Below, one piece after another: positions 1 through 8,847 of a stretch of 47,251 nt of DNA. The position numbers and the translations under genes are program-made. The first letter of the stretch is position 1. Every line of letters begins with the position of its first letter. The DNA is from Nocardia tenerifensis NBRC 101015 (GTDB lineage: Bacteria; Actinomycetota; Actinomycetes; Mycobacteriales; Mycobacteriaceae): positions 1-47,251 of the forward strand of contig NZ_BAGH01000401.1 in NCBI RefSeq assembly GCF_000308715.1. The letters run 5' to 3'. Under the pieces are notes generated by a model that saw only the letters and a list, made by a program, of their open reading frames with translations, did no database searches and was not told the origin of the DNA.

Positions 1-992
1 GGGGGTGCCGAACTGCCCTGACGCGCGGTATGGGTGGCCGCGTCGACGGCCGCGCCCGCCGCGACGAGGGTCGCCTCGGCCGCGGTCACCGTCACCGACA
101 GCTCGCCGAAGCGCTGGATGAGCAGCGGGTCGTCGACGGCGCGCGCGACACCGGCCTCGAACCAGGGCCGGCTGGTGGTGCGCACGAACTCCGTGGCGGC
201 GGCGAGCGCGCCGCGGGCGATGCCGGTGTCGATGGCCGCGTGCAGCAGCTGCGCGAACGCGCCGTAGCCGGTGGGTGCGCGGACGGCGGCCGAGCGGGGA
301 ATCAGCTGGTCCCGGTCGACGAGCACATTGTCGAACGTGACCGTGCCGCTGCCGGTGGTGCGCTGCCCGACGCCGTTCCAGTCGTCGACGATCCGCACGC
401 CGGGCGAGTCCGCGGGCAGGTAGGCGATGTACTCCCCCGGCTCCAGGCCGCTGCTCCCCTCGGAGTCCTCGAGTTTGGTCAGCACGGCGAGCAGATTCGC
501 GAAAAGCGAACCGGTGCAGTAGAACTTGCGACCGTCGACGCGGAAGCGCGGACCGGCGGGCCGCACGGTGGTCGCGATGTCGGCGATGGTGGCGCCGCCG
601 CGCTCGGATTGGGCGTTGGCGATCCGGCCACCGGCGAGCACCTGCGCGAAGTAGCGCCGCCGCTGCTGTTCGACGCCGGCCAGCCGCACCAGATTCACGT
701 ACACGAAGTGGCTGTGCGGAATCTGCGCGATATTCGGGTCGGCGACGGCGAGGATCCGCACCACCTCGGCCACCGCGCTGGGCGGCAGGTCCGCGCCGCC
801 GTACTCGGCGGGCACGGTGACGGCGAGCAGCCCGCTGGCCGCGAGCCGATCCACCTCCTGATGCGGCAGTATCCGGCCGCGGTCGCGCGCGGCGGCCCCC
901 GTCGCGAACTCCCCCGCGAGACGCTCGGCGACCGAAAAGGCTTGCGCGGCCGACGTTATCCGGTCGGCCGCGACCTCCGCGGTCACAGTCAT
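1..992 (-). CDS. SfnB-like acyl-CoA-dehydrogenase-fold sulfur-acquisition oxidoreductase (3' end cut by window edge)
   Basis: About 330 residues are visible from the ATG at 992; the C-terminus lies beyond the left edge. The translation has acyl-CoA dehydrogenase-fold features: AEYGGADLPPS near residue 60, the PNIAQIPHSHF block, NAQSERGG, a FYCTGS segment and DDWNGVGQRTTGSGTVTF. These resemble the SfnB/DszC branch, flavin monooxygenases acting on organosulfur compounds, rather than true acyl-CoA dehydrogenases. Its start overlaps the stop of sfnG by one base (TGATG), so the two are translationally coupled. Role inferred: part of a sulfone/sulfonate desulfurization route used under sulfate limitation. 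The exact substrate cannot be read from sequence; another DszC-family monooxygenase is the main alternative. Confidence 0.8.
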   Translation of the reverse strand, partial: MTVTAEVAADRITSAAQAFSVAERLAGEFATGAAARDRGRILPHQEVDRLAASGLLAVTVPAEYGGADLPPSAVAEVVRILAVADPNIAQIPHSHFVYVNLVRLAGVEQQRRRYFAQVLAGGRIANAQSERGGATIADIATTVRPAGPRFRVDGRKFYCTGSLFANLLAVLTKLEDSEGSSGLEPGEYIAYLPADSPGVRIVDDWNGVGQRTTGSGTVTFDNVLVDRDQLIPRSAAVRAPTGYGAFAQLLHAAIDTGIARGALAAATEFVRTTSRPWFEAGVARAVDDPLLIQRFGELSVTVTAAEATLVAAGAAVDAATHTARQGSSAP

Positions 993-2107
993 CAGCCGAC
1001 CGCCGCGACCGGCCGCCGCGCGGCCTCCAGCTCCCGAACAAGCGGGAGCACTTTCGCGCCGAAGTACTCGATCTCCTCCTGGAAGTGCAGGAAGCCGCCG
1101 AGGATCAGGTCGACGCCGAGCTCGCGATAGGCCACGATGCGCTCGGCCACCTGCTCGGGTGTGCCGATGAGCTGGGTGCGGAAACCGTCGTTGTACTGCA
1201 CGAGATCCTCGAACGAGGAGTCGGCCCACATGCCCTTGCGGTCCTTGGTCGACGCGCCCGCCTGCTGCACCGCGTCCCGAAACCCTTCCACGGCAGGCTT
1301 GTTCGCCTTCTCGACGATCTCGCGCAGGGTGTCGCGCGCCTCCTTCTCGGTGTCGCGGGCGATGATGAAGCCGTTCAGCCCGAACTTCACCTCGCGACTG
1401 TTGGCCCTGGCGATCTCGCGCAGGTCGTCGAGTTGCTCGGTGACGCCGTCGAAGTCCTTGCCGTTGGAGAAGTACCAGTCGGCGTAGCGGCCGCCGTTGC
1501 GGCGCGCCGCCGTCGAGTTACCGCCTTGGAACAGTTCGGGATTCGGGCGCTCGGGGGTGTTGAGCGGTTTCGGCTTCAGCGTGAAGTCGCGGATGCGGTA
1601 GAAGTCGCCGCCGTAGTTCACCGCGTCCTCGGTCCAGATCTTGCGGATCACCTCGAGGAATTCGGCGCTGCGCCGGTATCTTTCGTCGTGCTCGAGCCAC
1701 GGCTCGCCGAGCGCGGTGAATTCGCCCGCGAACCAGCCGGAGACGACGTTGATGGCGAAGCGACCGTTGGACAGGTGGTCGGCGGTCGCGCCGAACTTGG
1801 CCAGCACCGCCGGATGCCAGAGGCCGGGGTGCACGGCCGCGATCACCTTCAGCCGCTCGGTCGCGCCGAGCAGCGCGAGGCTGAACGAGGTCGACTCGTG
1901 CTGGAACTCGGCGCCGTAGGACGCGGTGTAGCGCACCTGGGACAGCGCGTAGTCGAAGCCGTTGTTCTCCGCGGTCCGCGCCAGTTTCTTGTTGTACTCG
2001 AAGTCCCAGCCGGTGCGCTGTTCGATCTCGCTGGTGACCAGTCCCCCGCTGACATTGGGCACCCAGTAGGCGAACTTGATCTCATCGGCGATCTGCTCCG
2101 TGGTCAT
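992..2107 (-). CDS. sfnG: FMNH2-dependent dimethylsulfone monooxygenase SfnG
   Basis: 371 residues, starting at the ATG at 2107, which is preceded by GGAG at good spacing; a longer GTG-start reading to 2176 lacks such a site. Recognisable family blocks are FAYWVPNVSGGLV near the N-terminus, WDFEYNKKLA, GAEFQHES, INVVSGWFAGEFTA, GEPWLEHDERYRRS and ELFQGGNS. This is the bacterial luciferase-like (TIM-barrel, flavin-dependent) fold, and length matches known SfnG. The family oxidises dimethylsulfone to methanesulfinate with reduced FMN supplied by a separate reductase, which is not seen here. It is coupled to the SfnB-like gene downstream and lies 108 bp after the FAD monooxygenase gene in the same orientation, suggesting one sulfur-scavenging operon. 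Confidence 0.88.
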   Translation of the reverse strand: MTTEQIADEIKFAYWVPNVSGGLVTSEIEQRTGWDFEYNKKLARTAENNGFDYALSQVRYTASYGAEFQHESTSFSLALLGATERLKVIAAVHPGLWHPAVLAKFGATADHLSNGRFAINVVSGWFAGEFTALGEPWLEHDERYRRSAEFLEVIRKIWTEDAVNYGGDFYRIRDFTLKPKPLNTPERPNPELFQGGNSTAARRNGGRYADWYFSNGKDFDGVTEQLDDLREIARANSREVKFGLNGFIIARDTEKEARDTLREIVEKANKPAVEGFRDAVQQAGASTKDRKGMWADSSFEDLVQYNDGFRTQLIGTPEQVAERIVAYRELGVDLILGGFLHFQEEIEYFGAKVLPLVRELEAARRPVAAVG

Positions 2108-2215
2108 TGCTTGCTCCAGGGGGTCGGGGGTAGCCGTCGATCTGCTCCCACTCCAGCACCGCGATCCGAGCGGCACGAGGGTTTGAATCTGTGCGATCGG
2201 ATCGCGGTGGAGTGT

Positions 2216-3601
2216 TCAGGCGTTGGCGAGGGCGTTGGTGAAGGTGGATCGGGCGAACGTTCCGGCCGGGACGAAGCGGCCGAGCAGGGCCGTCGCGTCC
2301 TCGCCGGTGACGCGGGCGATGAACTCGCCGGCCGCCGCGACCGAGTCGATCGCGAGGAGCGGCTGCGGGTGGTGCAGCAGGCCGACGAGGGCGGCGGCGA
2401 ACTTCGGGTCGACGCTCGCGGCGGCGAAGAGCGTATTGCCGATCTCGGCCAGTTCGGGATCGCCGAGGAACAGGCGGGTGACCTTGTTGGCGGCGTCGCC
2501 GCGCACGGCGAGGAAGCCCGCGTACTGCTCGGCGAGCCATGCCTCGTCGAACGGGCCGTCGTGCACCGCGGCGGCCGCGACGAGCCGCTGTGCCTGGATC
2601 AGCCCGCTTTGCGCGCCCTGACCCGCGATGGGGTCGTAGGCGGCGGAGGTGTCGCCGAGCGAGGCCACCACGTGGCCGCCCGCGGTGCGCCCGACCCCGG
2701 CCCGGACCACCGGTCGCACAGCGCCTTTCAGCCAGGAGTGCGGGTCGTCGGTGATCACCTCGGTGGCCAGCACCTCCGGCAGATCCCAATCGATGAAGTC
2801 CCGGTACAGGTCCTGCACGATGCGGTGCGCGGACTCGGCGGAATCCGCTGCGGCGAAACGGGTTTCCCATTCGCTGCCCGGGCGGGCCCAGCCGAGGAAC
2901 GCCCAGCTCGGGCCCGCGTCCTTGTGCAGGTACGGGCCCCACCAGGCCTCGCCCTGCTCGGCCAGGATGGAGAAGCCGCTGTGCGCGCCGCCCGCCGGAC
3001 TGCGGTGTGCGAAAACGTCTCTGCCGTAGCCGATTCCGGTGACCGTGACGGTGAGCAGCGAACGCTGCGGCGCGTCGTAGGGGGTGCGCGACGCGTCGAT
3101 CGGGAACAAGTCGGACAGCCCGCCGCGGCCGGTGGCGACCAGGGTGAGGGCGTTGTCCGCGGCGATGGCGTCGAGGCTGTCCGGAGTCACCTGCTCGACG
3201 ACGAAACGACCGCCGCGCTCCTGGAACGCGGTCAGTCGTTCGTCCGCTTTGAGGCGGGTGTCGACGGCTACACCGACATAGCCGTCGAAATTGCCGTCGA
3301 ATTGGATCAATTCGGCGCGGTCCGGTCCGGCGATGCGGACGCTCAGTCCGGTGTGCCGCGGGGCCCGCGCGGTGTAATTGTCCAGGCCGAGCGCGGACTC
3401 GGCCTGCTGGGCGATACCGAATTCGAGGGCCGTGCCGGTGGCAGGAACGTCGTCGCGCAGCGCGCGCTGGTCGCGGTTGCTGTAGAGGGTGACGTCGAAT
3501 CCGGCGTCGAGCAGGCCCAGTGCCGCAGTGACGCCGGTTTGCCCGGCGCCGATCACCGCGGCCGAACGGATGGAACGGGGAACGGAATTCTGCGTTGTCA
3601 T
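2216..3601 (-). CDS. Styrene/indole monooxygenase-like FAD-dependent oxidoreductase
   Basis: 461 residues from the ATG at 3601. An N-terminal Rossmann FAD motif is clear (AAVIGAGQTGVTAALGL, residues 14-30), followed by DVTLYSNRD. A later block (residues ~310-335) with GHVVASLGDTSAAYDPIAGQGA matches the second FAD-contact region (GD...P..GQG) of StyA-type group E monooxygenases. These enzymes epoxidise styrene or indole, or oxidise sulfides, using FADH2 from a partner reductase; no reductase is visible nearby. It lies upstream of sfnG on the same strand, so a sulfur-oxygenating role is possible (inference). The divergent neighbour starts 98 bp away, leaving a shared promoter region. Styrene-monooxygenase-like is secure at the family level, substrate unknown. 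Confidence 0.75.
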   Translation of the reverse strand: MTTQNSVPRSIRSAAVIGAGQTGVTAALGLLDAGFDVTLYSNRDQRALRDDVPATGTALEFGIAQQAESALGLDNYTARAPRHTGLSVRIAGPDRAELIQFDGNFDGYVGVAVDTRLKADERLTAFQERGGRFVVEQVTPDSLDAIAADNALTLVATGRGGLSDLFPIDASRTPYDAPQRSLLTVTVTGIGYGRDVFAHRSPAGGAHSGFSILAEQGEAWWGPYLHKDAGPSWAFLGWARPGSEWETRFAAADSAESAHRIVQDLYRDFIDWDLPEVLATEVITDDPHSWLKGAVRPVVRAGVGRTAGGHVVASLGDTSAAYDPIAGQGAQSGLIQAQRLVAAAAVHDGPFDEAWLAEQYAGFLAVRGDAANKVTRLFLGDPELAEIGNTLFAAASVDPKFAAALVGLLHHPQPLLAIDSVAAAGEFIARVTGEDATALLGRFVPAGTFARSTFTNALANA

Positions 3602-3699
3602 GCTCGGATCATCCGCGTTGTGACGCGGCCCTCGTCAGTGTTGCGATCAGCGAGAATGAATGAGCGGCGGGGAGTTTCGCCTGGCGTACCATTCGGGCC

Positions 3700-4188
3700 A
3701 TGTCGTTCACCGTTGCCGACCTGACCGGAGACCGCACCGAGCAGTACCGACAGCTCGCCGCGCAGGCGCAGGCGCTGGTGGCGGGCGAGCACGACCGAAT
3801 CGCCAATGCCGCCAACCTCGCGTCGCTGGTATTCCACGCGCTGCCGGACGTCAATTGGGTCGGGTTCTATTTCTACGACGGAGACGAGCTCGTCGTCGGG
3901 CCATTCCAGGGCAAACCCGCGTGCGTGCGCATCGCCATCGGAAAAGGCGTATGCGGCACGGCGGCAGAGACCAGGCAGACCCAATTGGTGCCCGACGTGC
4001 ACGCGTTCCCCGGGCATATCGCCTGCGACGCCGATACGCGCTCGGAAATCGTCGTTCCGCTGGTGCACGATGACGCGCTCATCGGCGTATTCGATCTCGA
4101 CAGCCCGAAACCAAGGCGATTCGACGACATCGATAGGGACGGGCTCGAAGCCGTCGCACAGGCTTTCCTGGATAGCCTGCCGGCTTAG
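3700..4188 (+). CDS. msrC: Free methionine-(R)-sulfoxide reductase (GAF-fold fRMsr)
   Basis: 162 residues, a single GAF domain and nothing else. The three conserved cysteines of fRMsr are present in their motifs: KPACVRI, GKGVCGTA and HIACDADTRSE, with SEIVVPL following. The WVGFYFYDGDELVVGPFQG segment is also typical. The enzyme reduces free methionine-R-sulfoxide through a cysteine relay in the cytosol, returning methionine. It is transcribed away from the StyA-like/sfnG/SfnB-like genes and ends 36 bp from the convergent DszA-like gene, so it sits inside a sulfur-metabolism neighbourhood. The catalytic Cys set argues against a GAF signalling domain. Confidence 0.9.
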   Translation: MSFTVADLTGDRTEQYRQLAAQAQALVAGEHDRIANAANLASLVFHALPDVNWVGFYFYDGDELVVGPFQGKPACVRIAIGKGVCGTAAETRQTQLVPDVHAFPGHIACDADTRSEIVVPLVHDDALIGVFDLDSPKPRRFDDIDRDGLEAVAQAFLDSLPA

Positions 4189-4223
4189 TCCGGCGAGCAC
4201 CGGAGTGCCCGCCGGACCGGCGC

Positions 4224-5651
4224 TTAAGAACCTACCGCCGCTCCCGGACGCGAGACCTCATCCGACAGCGCGGTGGAGCCCGGCGCACCCGCCCGGTAGC
4301 GCGCGCCGCGGTGCTCGTCCGGTAGCCGATCGCCCGCGCCGAACAGGGCGTTGCGCAGGGTGCCGGGGACGTAGTCGGTGGCGTAGGCGCCGCGTTCGGT
4401 CAGCACCGGAACGACGTGCCGCACAACGTCTTCGAAGGAGCCGGGAGTAATCGCGTAGGCGAGGTTGAAGCCGTCGAGGTCGGTCTCGTCGACCCACTCC
4501 TGCAGCCGATCCGCGACGGTGGCACCCGAGCCGACGAACACCGGGCCCATGCCGCCGATGCCCGCCCACCGGCCGATATCGCGCACGGTCCACTCCCTGC
4601 CGTCGTCGTCGAACTCCTGGAAGGCGGCGACGGCGGACTGGATGGCGTTGCTCTGTACCTGACCGATCGGATCGTCGAGGTCGTAACCGGACAGGTCGAT
4701 GCCCATCCAGCCGGACATGAAGACGAGGCCGCCCTCGATGCTGGCGTAGGACAGGTACTCCTCGTGTTTGCGCCGCGCCGCCTCGTCGGTGGCGTCGGTG
4801 ATGATGGTCGCCAGCGCGTAGATCCTGGCGGAGTACGGATCGCGGCCCGCGTCCCGCAGCGCCTCGCGAATGCGGGAAACCGTCTGGGCGAGCAGCCTTT
4901 TCGACGGCGCGGCGATGAAGATGGCCTCGGCGTTCTCCGCGGCGAAGCGCACGCCGCGCGGCGAGGCGCCCGCCTGATAGATCACCGGCGTGCGCTGCGG
5001 CGACGGCTCGGAGAGGTGGATGCCCGGCACCGTGAAGTGCTTGCCTCGATGGCCGATATGGTGCACCTTCGCCGGGTCGACGTAGACGCCCCTGGCGGCG
5101 TCGCGGACCACCGCGTCGTCCTCCCACGAGCCTTCCCACAGCTTGTACAGGACCTCGAGATACTCGTCCGCCTGGTTGTAGCGCTCGTCGTGGTCGAGCT
5201 GATCGTCCGCGCCGAAGTTCCTTGCCGCCGAGGGCAGATAGCCGGTGACCACGTTCCAGCCGATACGCCCGTTGGTCAAATGGTCGAGGGTGGACAACCT
5301 GCGCGCGAACGGAAACGGATGCTCGAAGCCGGTGCCGGTGGTGATGCCGAAGCCGAGGTGCTCGGTGACCGCGGCCATGGCCGAGACGAGCAGCAGCGGG
5401 TCGGCCACCGGGATCTGCGCGCCCTGCCGCAGCGCGGCGATGTCGTTGCCGCCGTACACGTCGTAGGTGCCCAGGACGTCGGCGATGAAGATGCCGTCGA
5501 AACGCCCGCGCTCCAGCAGCTTCGCCAGGTCGGTCCAGTAGCTCAGCTCCTTGTACCGGTGCGACTGATCGTCCGGATGCCGCCACAGTCCAGGTGATTG
5601 GTGGGCGACGCAGTTCATGTCGAAGGCGTTGAAGCGGATTCGGCGCGTCAC
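4224..5651 (-). CDS. DszA/NtaA-family FMN-dependent monooxygenase
   Basis: 475 residues from the GTG at 5651, which overlaps the upstream gene's stop (GTGA, 4-nt overlap). Family blocks are IRFNAFDMNCVAHQSPGLWRH at the N-terminus (shown in part), FDGIFIADVLGTYDVYGG, HLTNGRIGWNVVTGYLPSAARNFG, HDERY, TPVIYQAGAS and a C-terminal VADRLQEWV. These define the NtaA/SnaA/DszA branch of flavin-dependent TIM-barrel monooxygenases, which cleave C-S or C-N bonds with FMNH2. Paired with the DszC-like gene it forms a second putative desulfurization unit. The C-terminal ~35 residues (GARYRAGAPGS...) look like a non-conserved extension. Substrate unknown; dibenzothiophene sulfone should not be assumed. Confidence 0.82.
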   Translation of the reverse strand: MTRRIRFNAFDMNCVAHQSPGLWRHPDDQSHRYKELSYWTDLAKLLERGRFDGIFIADVLGTYDVYGGNDIAALRQGAQIPVADPLLLVSAMAAVTEHLGFGITTGTGFEHPFPFARRLSTLDHLTNGRIGWNVVTGYLPSAARNFGADDQLDHDERYNQADEYLEVLYKLWEGSWEDDAVVRDAARGVYVDPAKVHHIGHRGKHFTVPGIHLSEPSPQRTPVIYQAGASPRGVRFAAENAEAIFIAAPSKRLLAQTVSRIREALRDAGRDPYSARIYALATIITDATDEAARRKHEEYLSYASIEGGLVFMSGWMGIDLSGYDLDDPIGQVQSNAIQSAVAAFQEFDDDGREWTVRDIGRWAGIGGMGPVFVGSGATVADRLQEWVDETDLDGFNLAYAITPGSFEDVVRHVVPVLTERGAYATDYVPGTLRNALFGAGDRLPDEHRGARYRAGAPGSTALSDEVSRPGAAVGS

Positions 5652-6868
5652 CGTGCCGCCTCCGTCGCGGGCTTGCGTTCGCCCGCGCTCCAGGCGAAGG
5701 GCAAATCCGCGCCGTTGAGCAGGTGATCGCCGATGGCCCTCGCCTTTTGGATGGCCGGGTTGTGCACGGAGATGGTGCGGGCGTTGCGCCAGTGCCGGTC
5801 GAGGCGCTGACGCTCCGAGACGACCGAGGCGCCGCCGACCTCGAAGAGCAGCGTGGTGGCGGGCAGCACGAGATCGATCACGGCGAGCTGTGCCTGGGCG
5901 GCGGCGAGTTCCGCGGCGACCAAGGACTTTTCGTCTTTCGCGCCCGCGGCCAAGACCTCGTCCAGGACGTCGGCGACCGCGAGCACGCTGGACTTGGCGG
6001 CGAAGGCCGCCGCCGAGAGCCGCCCTATCACCTGCTGTACCAAGGGATCCTGACGCGGGAAGTCCGCGGCGGAGTGCGAGTAGCTGCGGGTGCGGCCCGC
6101 CACCCATTCGCGGGCGTCCTGTTCGGCGCGCTGCGCTATGCCCGCGAGCACCGCGAGCTGGACCAGCTGGAGATACGAGGTCGCGTAGGTCGGTCCCGGC
6201 GCGCCGTAGCCCGGGCCGAGGATGCGCTCGTCGGACACTTCCACGTCGATGAATTCCGTTGTGCCGCTGGCGGTCAGCCGCTGCCCGAAGCCGTCCCAGT
6301 CGTCGTGCTGACGCACGCCGTCGGCGTTCGCGTCGACGAGCACCCCCACCCGCTCACCGTCGCGGTCCGCCGCGGCCAGGATGTAATCGGCGTAGAGGGA
6401 GCCGGTGCTGTAGTACTTCACGCCGTTGAGCAGCCACCGGTCGCCGTCCCTGGTCAGCCGGGTGCGGTAGCGGTCGACCGCGCCGACGCCCGGCTCGGTG
6501 ATCGCATTGCCGACCAACACGCTCGTCGCGGTCCGCAGCCACTGCTCGCGGCTCGGGCCAGGCTCGGCCAGCAACTGATCCTCGACGAACGAGAAGTGCA
6601 CGCGCAGCGCCTGCGGCAGGTTCGACTCGGCGGCGGCCAACTCGATCAGCAGCCGGAACAGCTGCCGCACGGTGACGCCGTAACCGCCGAACTCGACCGG
6701 CACCCGCAGCGCGCCGAATTTCGCCTCGCGCAGCCAGCCCACCTCCTCGAACGGCAGGCGTCGGTCGACCTCCCGCGCCACCGCGCCCTGCGCGATGCGC
6801 TCGAAGATCGGTCCGAAGACCGCGTCCAGTTCGGTGTCCGTGGCGGATTCGGCCTCGATGGATGTCAT
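5648..6868 (-). CDS. DszC-like flavin-dependent monooxygenase (acyl-CoA dehydrogenase fold)
   Basis: 406 residues from the ATG at 6868; a longer reading to 6916 has no better start. Visible blocks include EFGGYGVTVRQLFRLLIELA, NAITEPGVGAVDRYRT, GVKYYSTGSLYADYILAAA, HDDWDGFGQRLTASGTTEF, and a C-terminal RHWRNARTISVHNPAIQKAR. The last two are diagnostic of the DszC/SfnB type, where flavin is used for sulfur oxygenation. Length is close to DszC (about 415). It overlaps the DszA-like gene by 4 nt (GTGA), so the pair is co-translated. Related in fold to the partial gene at the left edge, meaning the window holds two organosulfur monooxygenase sets. Confidence 0.82.
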   Translation of the reverse strand: MTSIEAESATDTELDAVFGPIFERIAQGAVAREVDRRLPFEEVGWLREAKFGALRVPVEFGGYGVTVRQLFRLLIELAAAESNLPQALRVHFSFVEDQLLAEPGPSREQWLRTATSVLVGNAITEPGVGAVDRYRTRLTRDGDRWLLNGVKYYSTGSLYADYILAAADRDGERVGVLVDANADGVRQHDDWDGFGQRLTASGTTEFIDVEVSDERILGPGYGAPGPTYATSYLQLVQLAVLAGIAQRAEQDAREWVAGRTRSYSHSAADFPRQDPLVQQVIGRLSAAAFAAKSSVLAVADVLDEVLAAGAKDEKSLVAAELAAAQAQLAVIDLVLPATTLLFEVGGASVVSERQRLDRHWRNARTISVHNPAIQKARAIGDHLLNGADLPFAWSAGERKPATEAAR

Positions 6869-6952
6869 CACCCCACGATGAACCAGCGCGCTGCCCGGCT
6901 CACGGGTTGCGCGCACCGCGATCGAAATGGGTCCGCGGCGGTCGCGGGTGCG

Positions 6953-7285
6953 TCAGCGCGGGGCGGTCATGCATTCGGTGGCGACGCGGGCGCCTGCGGT
7001 GCGCGCCTTCTCCGCGTCCGCCTTGCTCATGCCGAGGGTCTCCTGATCGGCGGCCTTGGTGTCGTACTCGTCGCTGACCATCACCCGCAGGCCCTCCTGC
7101 GAGATGCCCTGCTCGACAAAGAGTTTCGCGGCGCAATCGGCGAGCTGCTGACTCTTGAGCCCCTTGTCCCGCAGCGACTTGGCGAGGTCGGCCTGGGTCA
7201 CCGTCGGCGCCGCCGCCTTATCGTCGCCGCACGCGGCGAGCACCGGCAGCGCGATGAGCGCGGCGGCGATCAGGGAGATCCGCAC
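6953..7285 (-). CDS. Small secreted lipoprotein, function unknown
   Basis: 110 residues from the GTG at 7285 (GGGA upstream). The N-terminus is a classical lipoprotein signal: RISL, hydrophobic IAAALIALPV, then lipobox LAAC at about residue 18, with GDDK following. The mature part is ~90 residues and has two more Cys (ADCAAKL and ATECMT) that may form a disulfide. It contains EQGISQEGLRVMV and resembles small DUF-type lipoproteins of mycobacteria and nocardiae. Expected to be lipid-anchored on the outer face of the plasma membrane. It lies 84 bp downstream of the DszC-like gene on the same strand and may be co-transcribed; no role in sulfur uptake can be shown. Confidence 0.75.
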   Translation of the reverse strand: MRISLIAAALIALPVLAACGDDKAAAPTVTQADLAKSLRDKGLKSQQLADCAAKLFVEQGISQEGLRVMVSDEYDTKAADQETLGMSKADAEKARTAGARVATECMTAPR

Positions 7286-7394
7286 CTGAATCCCTATCTG
7301 TCGAGAATGGCCACCGCGTCCGCCGAACGGACGCCGTGGGACGTCGGCCACGATGGTACCGAGCGGGCCGAAAGGCTTCGCGCGGAACGCATTC

Positions 7395-7691
7395 TCACAG
7401 ATCCATCGCGGCGCGCAAGGCGGTGTCCAGGCGTTCGAGCGCCTCGGTCTCCATGTCGTCGACGCGTTCGGCGAGCCACCCGCGGAAGATGCGGCCGATA
7501 TTTCCCGCGTGCACCCAGCCGTACCGCTCCACCGGCACCGCGAGGATGTCCTGGGGATCGTCCTCGACCACCTCGGCGGCGATCAGCCACGGTCTCGGCG
7601 ACTCGTTGATGCCGTCACTGCTGATGAGCACGACTGTGCGGCGTCGCGGCGAACCATGCGGGTTGTAGATCCACAGTTCACCCCGCCGCAC
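7395..7691 (-). CDS. MazF/PemK-type toxin, probable mRNA endoribonuclease
   Basis: 98 residues from a GTG start at 7691, overlapping the antitoxin gene by 14 nt. The N-terminus RRGELWIYNP and the later TVVLISSDGINES are the usual MazF/PemK pattern (RGEIW...P and VVVS.D..N). VPVERYGWVHAGNIGRIFRGWLAERV fits the remaining core strands. MazF toxins are small beta-barrel RNases that cleave mRNA when the antitoxin is degraded. The order antitoxin then toxin with overlap, on the minus strand, is standard for type II modules. Cut specificity is unknown. Confidence 0.78.
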   Translation of the reverse strand: MRRGELWIYNPHGSPRRRTVVLISSDGINESPRPWLIAAEVVEDDPQDILAVPVERYGWVHAGNIGRIFRGWLAERVDDMETEALERLDTALRAAMDL

Positions 7692-7902
7692 GCATCGCCT
7701 CCTCGGCGGCGGCCAGCTCGGCCGCGTCGGCGGCGGCCTGGGCCGTCACATCCGGAACGGGGCTACACCCGGTGCGCACGGCCTCGCGCCGGGCGGCCTT
7801 CGATATCCATGCCGAGGGCGACATGCCCGCGCGGGCCGCGGCCTGCTCGGCGAAGGACCAGGCGGCCTCGTCCAGCGAAAGGGTGACCTTACGCGTTGCC
7901 AT
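7678..7902 (-). CDS. Ribbon-helix-helix-like antitoxin partner of the MazF-type toxin
   Basis: 74 residues from the ATG at 7902. The N-terminus ATRKVTLSLDEAAWSFAEQAA looks like a beta-strand plus helix of an RHH DNA-binding domain, followed by GMSPSAWISKAARREAVRTG. The rest is an Ala-rich acidic tail (DAAELAAAEEAMRAAG), the kind of disordered C-terminus that wraps the toxin. It would bind and autorepress the promoter in the 142-nt gap upstream and neutralise the downstream toxin. Overlap with the toxin start supports translational coupling. Confidence 0.75.
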   Translation of the reverse strand: MATRKVTLSLDEAAWSFAEQAAARAGMSPSAWISKAARREAVRTGCSPVPDVTAQAAADAAELAAAEEAMRAAG

Positions 7903-8044
7903 ACCATTTATCGTACCGCCTAGTCCTGCTATTCGACCAGCTCAGCAGTCGTAAACAGCGACGGACGGCGGTGTCCACCCAACTGAAGGCGGTCGACTGC
8001 TGTTAGGGTAGTCGGACCGGGGCGAGCGATCAGGCGGTAGGACG

Positions 8045-8836
8045 ATGACGACGTTGAACCATCATCGGGTCGGCGCGGGCGAACCGCTGGTGCTGGTGCA
8101 CGGCATCGGCAGCCGGTGGCAGGTGTGGGAACCGATCATCGCCACCCTCGCGGCGTCCTACGACGTGATCGCCGTCGACCTGCCCGGCTTCGCCGGTTCC
8201 GCCCCGCTGTCCACGACGACCGTCGACACGCTCACCGACGCCCTCGCCGAATTCCTCGCGGCGCAAGGCCTCCAGCGTCCGCACCTGGCGGGTAACTCGA
8301 TGGGCGGGCTCATCACCCTGGCCCTCGGCGCCCGCGGGCTCGCCGAATCCGTCACCGCCTTCTCACCGATCGGGTTCTGGGACAAGGCGGGTCGCGTCTG
8401 GTGCCAGCAGTCGCTCGGCAAGGCTCGGCTGCTCGCGCGCAAGCTGCGGCCGGCGCTGCCGTCCATCCTCGACTCCGCCGCCGGCCGAACCGCGTTCCTG
8501 GGCTTGGTTTTCGGCAAACCGTGGGCCGTCGATGCGCGGGTCGCGGTGGATACGGCGGTGGGCGCGGCCGATGCGCCCGGTTTCGAGCCGGCCCTCGCCT
8601 CGTTCGCCGACGTGCGGTTGCCCGAAATCGGCGCGCTGGCAAAGATTCCCGTCACGATCGCCTGGGGCAATCGCGACATCCTGCTGACCCATCGCACCCA
8701 AAGCCGCCGTGCCCGGACGCTGCTGCCCGCCGCCGAGCACGTCACCCTGCACGGCAGCGGGCACACGCCGTTCTACGACGATCCCGCCGCATGCGCGCGG
8801 ACGGTACTGGACACCATCGGACGCAGCGGGAGGTAG
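8045..8836 (+). CDS. Alpha/beta-hydrolase
   Basis: 263 residues. The oxyanion-hole segment LVLVHGIGSRWQVWEP is near residue 20, the nucleophile elbow is GNSMGG (Ser at about 82), and the final catalytic His is in LHGSGHTPFYDDP near residue 240. An acid is expected in WGNRDILL (Asp at about 209). This is a complete catalytic triad for an esterase, lipase or C-C bond hydrolase of the meta-cleavage type, cytosolic with no signal peptide. It converges with the TetR gene, their ends 11 bp apart. Substrate unknown. Confidence 0.8.
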   Translation: MTTLNHHRVGAGEPLVLVHGIGSRWQVWEPIIATLAASYDVIAVDLPGFAGSAPLSTTTVDTLTDALAEFLAAQGLQRPHLAGNSMGGLITLALGARGLAESVTAFSPIGFWDKAGRVWCQQSLGKARLLARKLRPALPSILDSAAGRTAFLGLVFGKPWAVDARVAVDTAVGAADAPGFEPALASFADVRLPEIGALAKIPVTIAWGNRDILLTHRTQSRRARTLLPAAEHVTLHGSGHTPFYDDPAACARTVLDTIGRSGR

Positions 8837-8847
8837 GGCACGCTCGA

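Noticed and set aside
1085..3724. 879-codon plus-strand open frame
   Set aside because: Antisense shadow of sfnG and the StyA-like gene, caused by high GC; low-complexity Arg/Gly/Val-rich product.
3700..4188. GAF-domain signalling protein
   Set aside because: The fRMsr Cys triad in its motifs and the single-domain size indicate the reductase.
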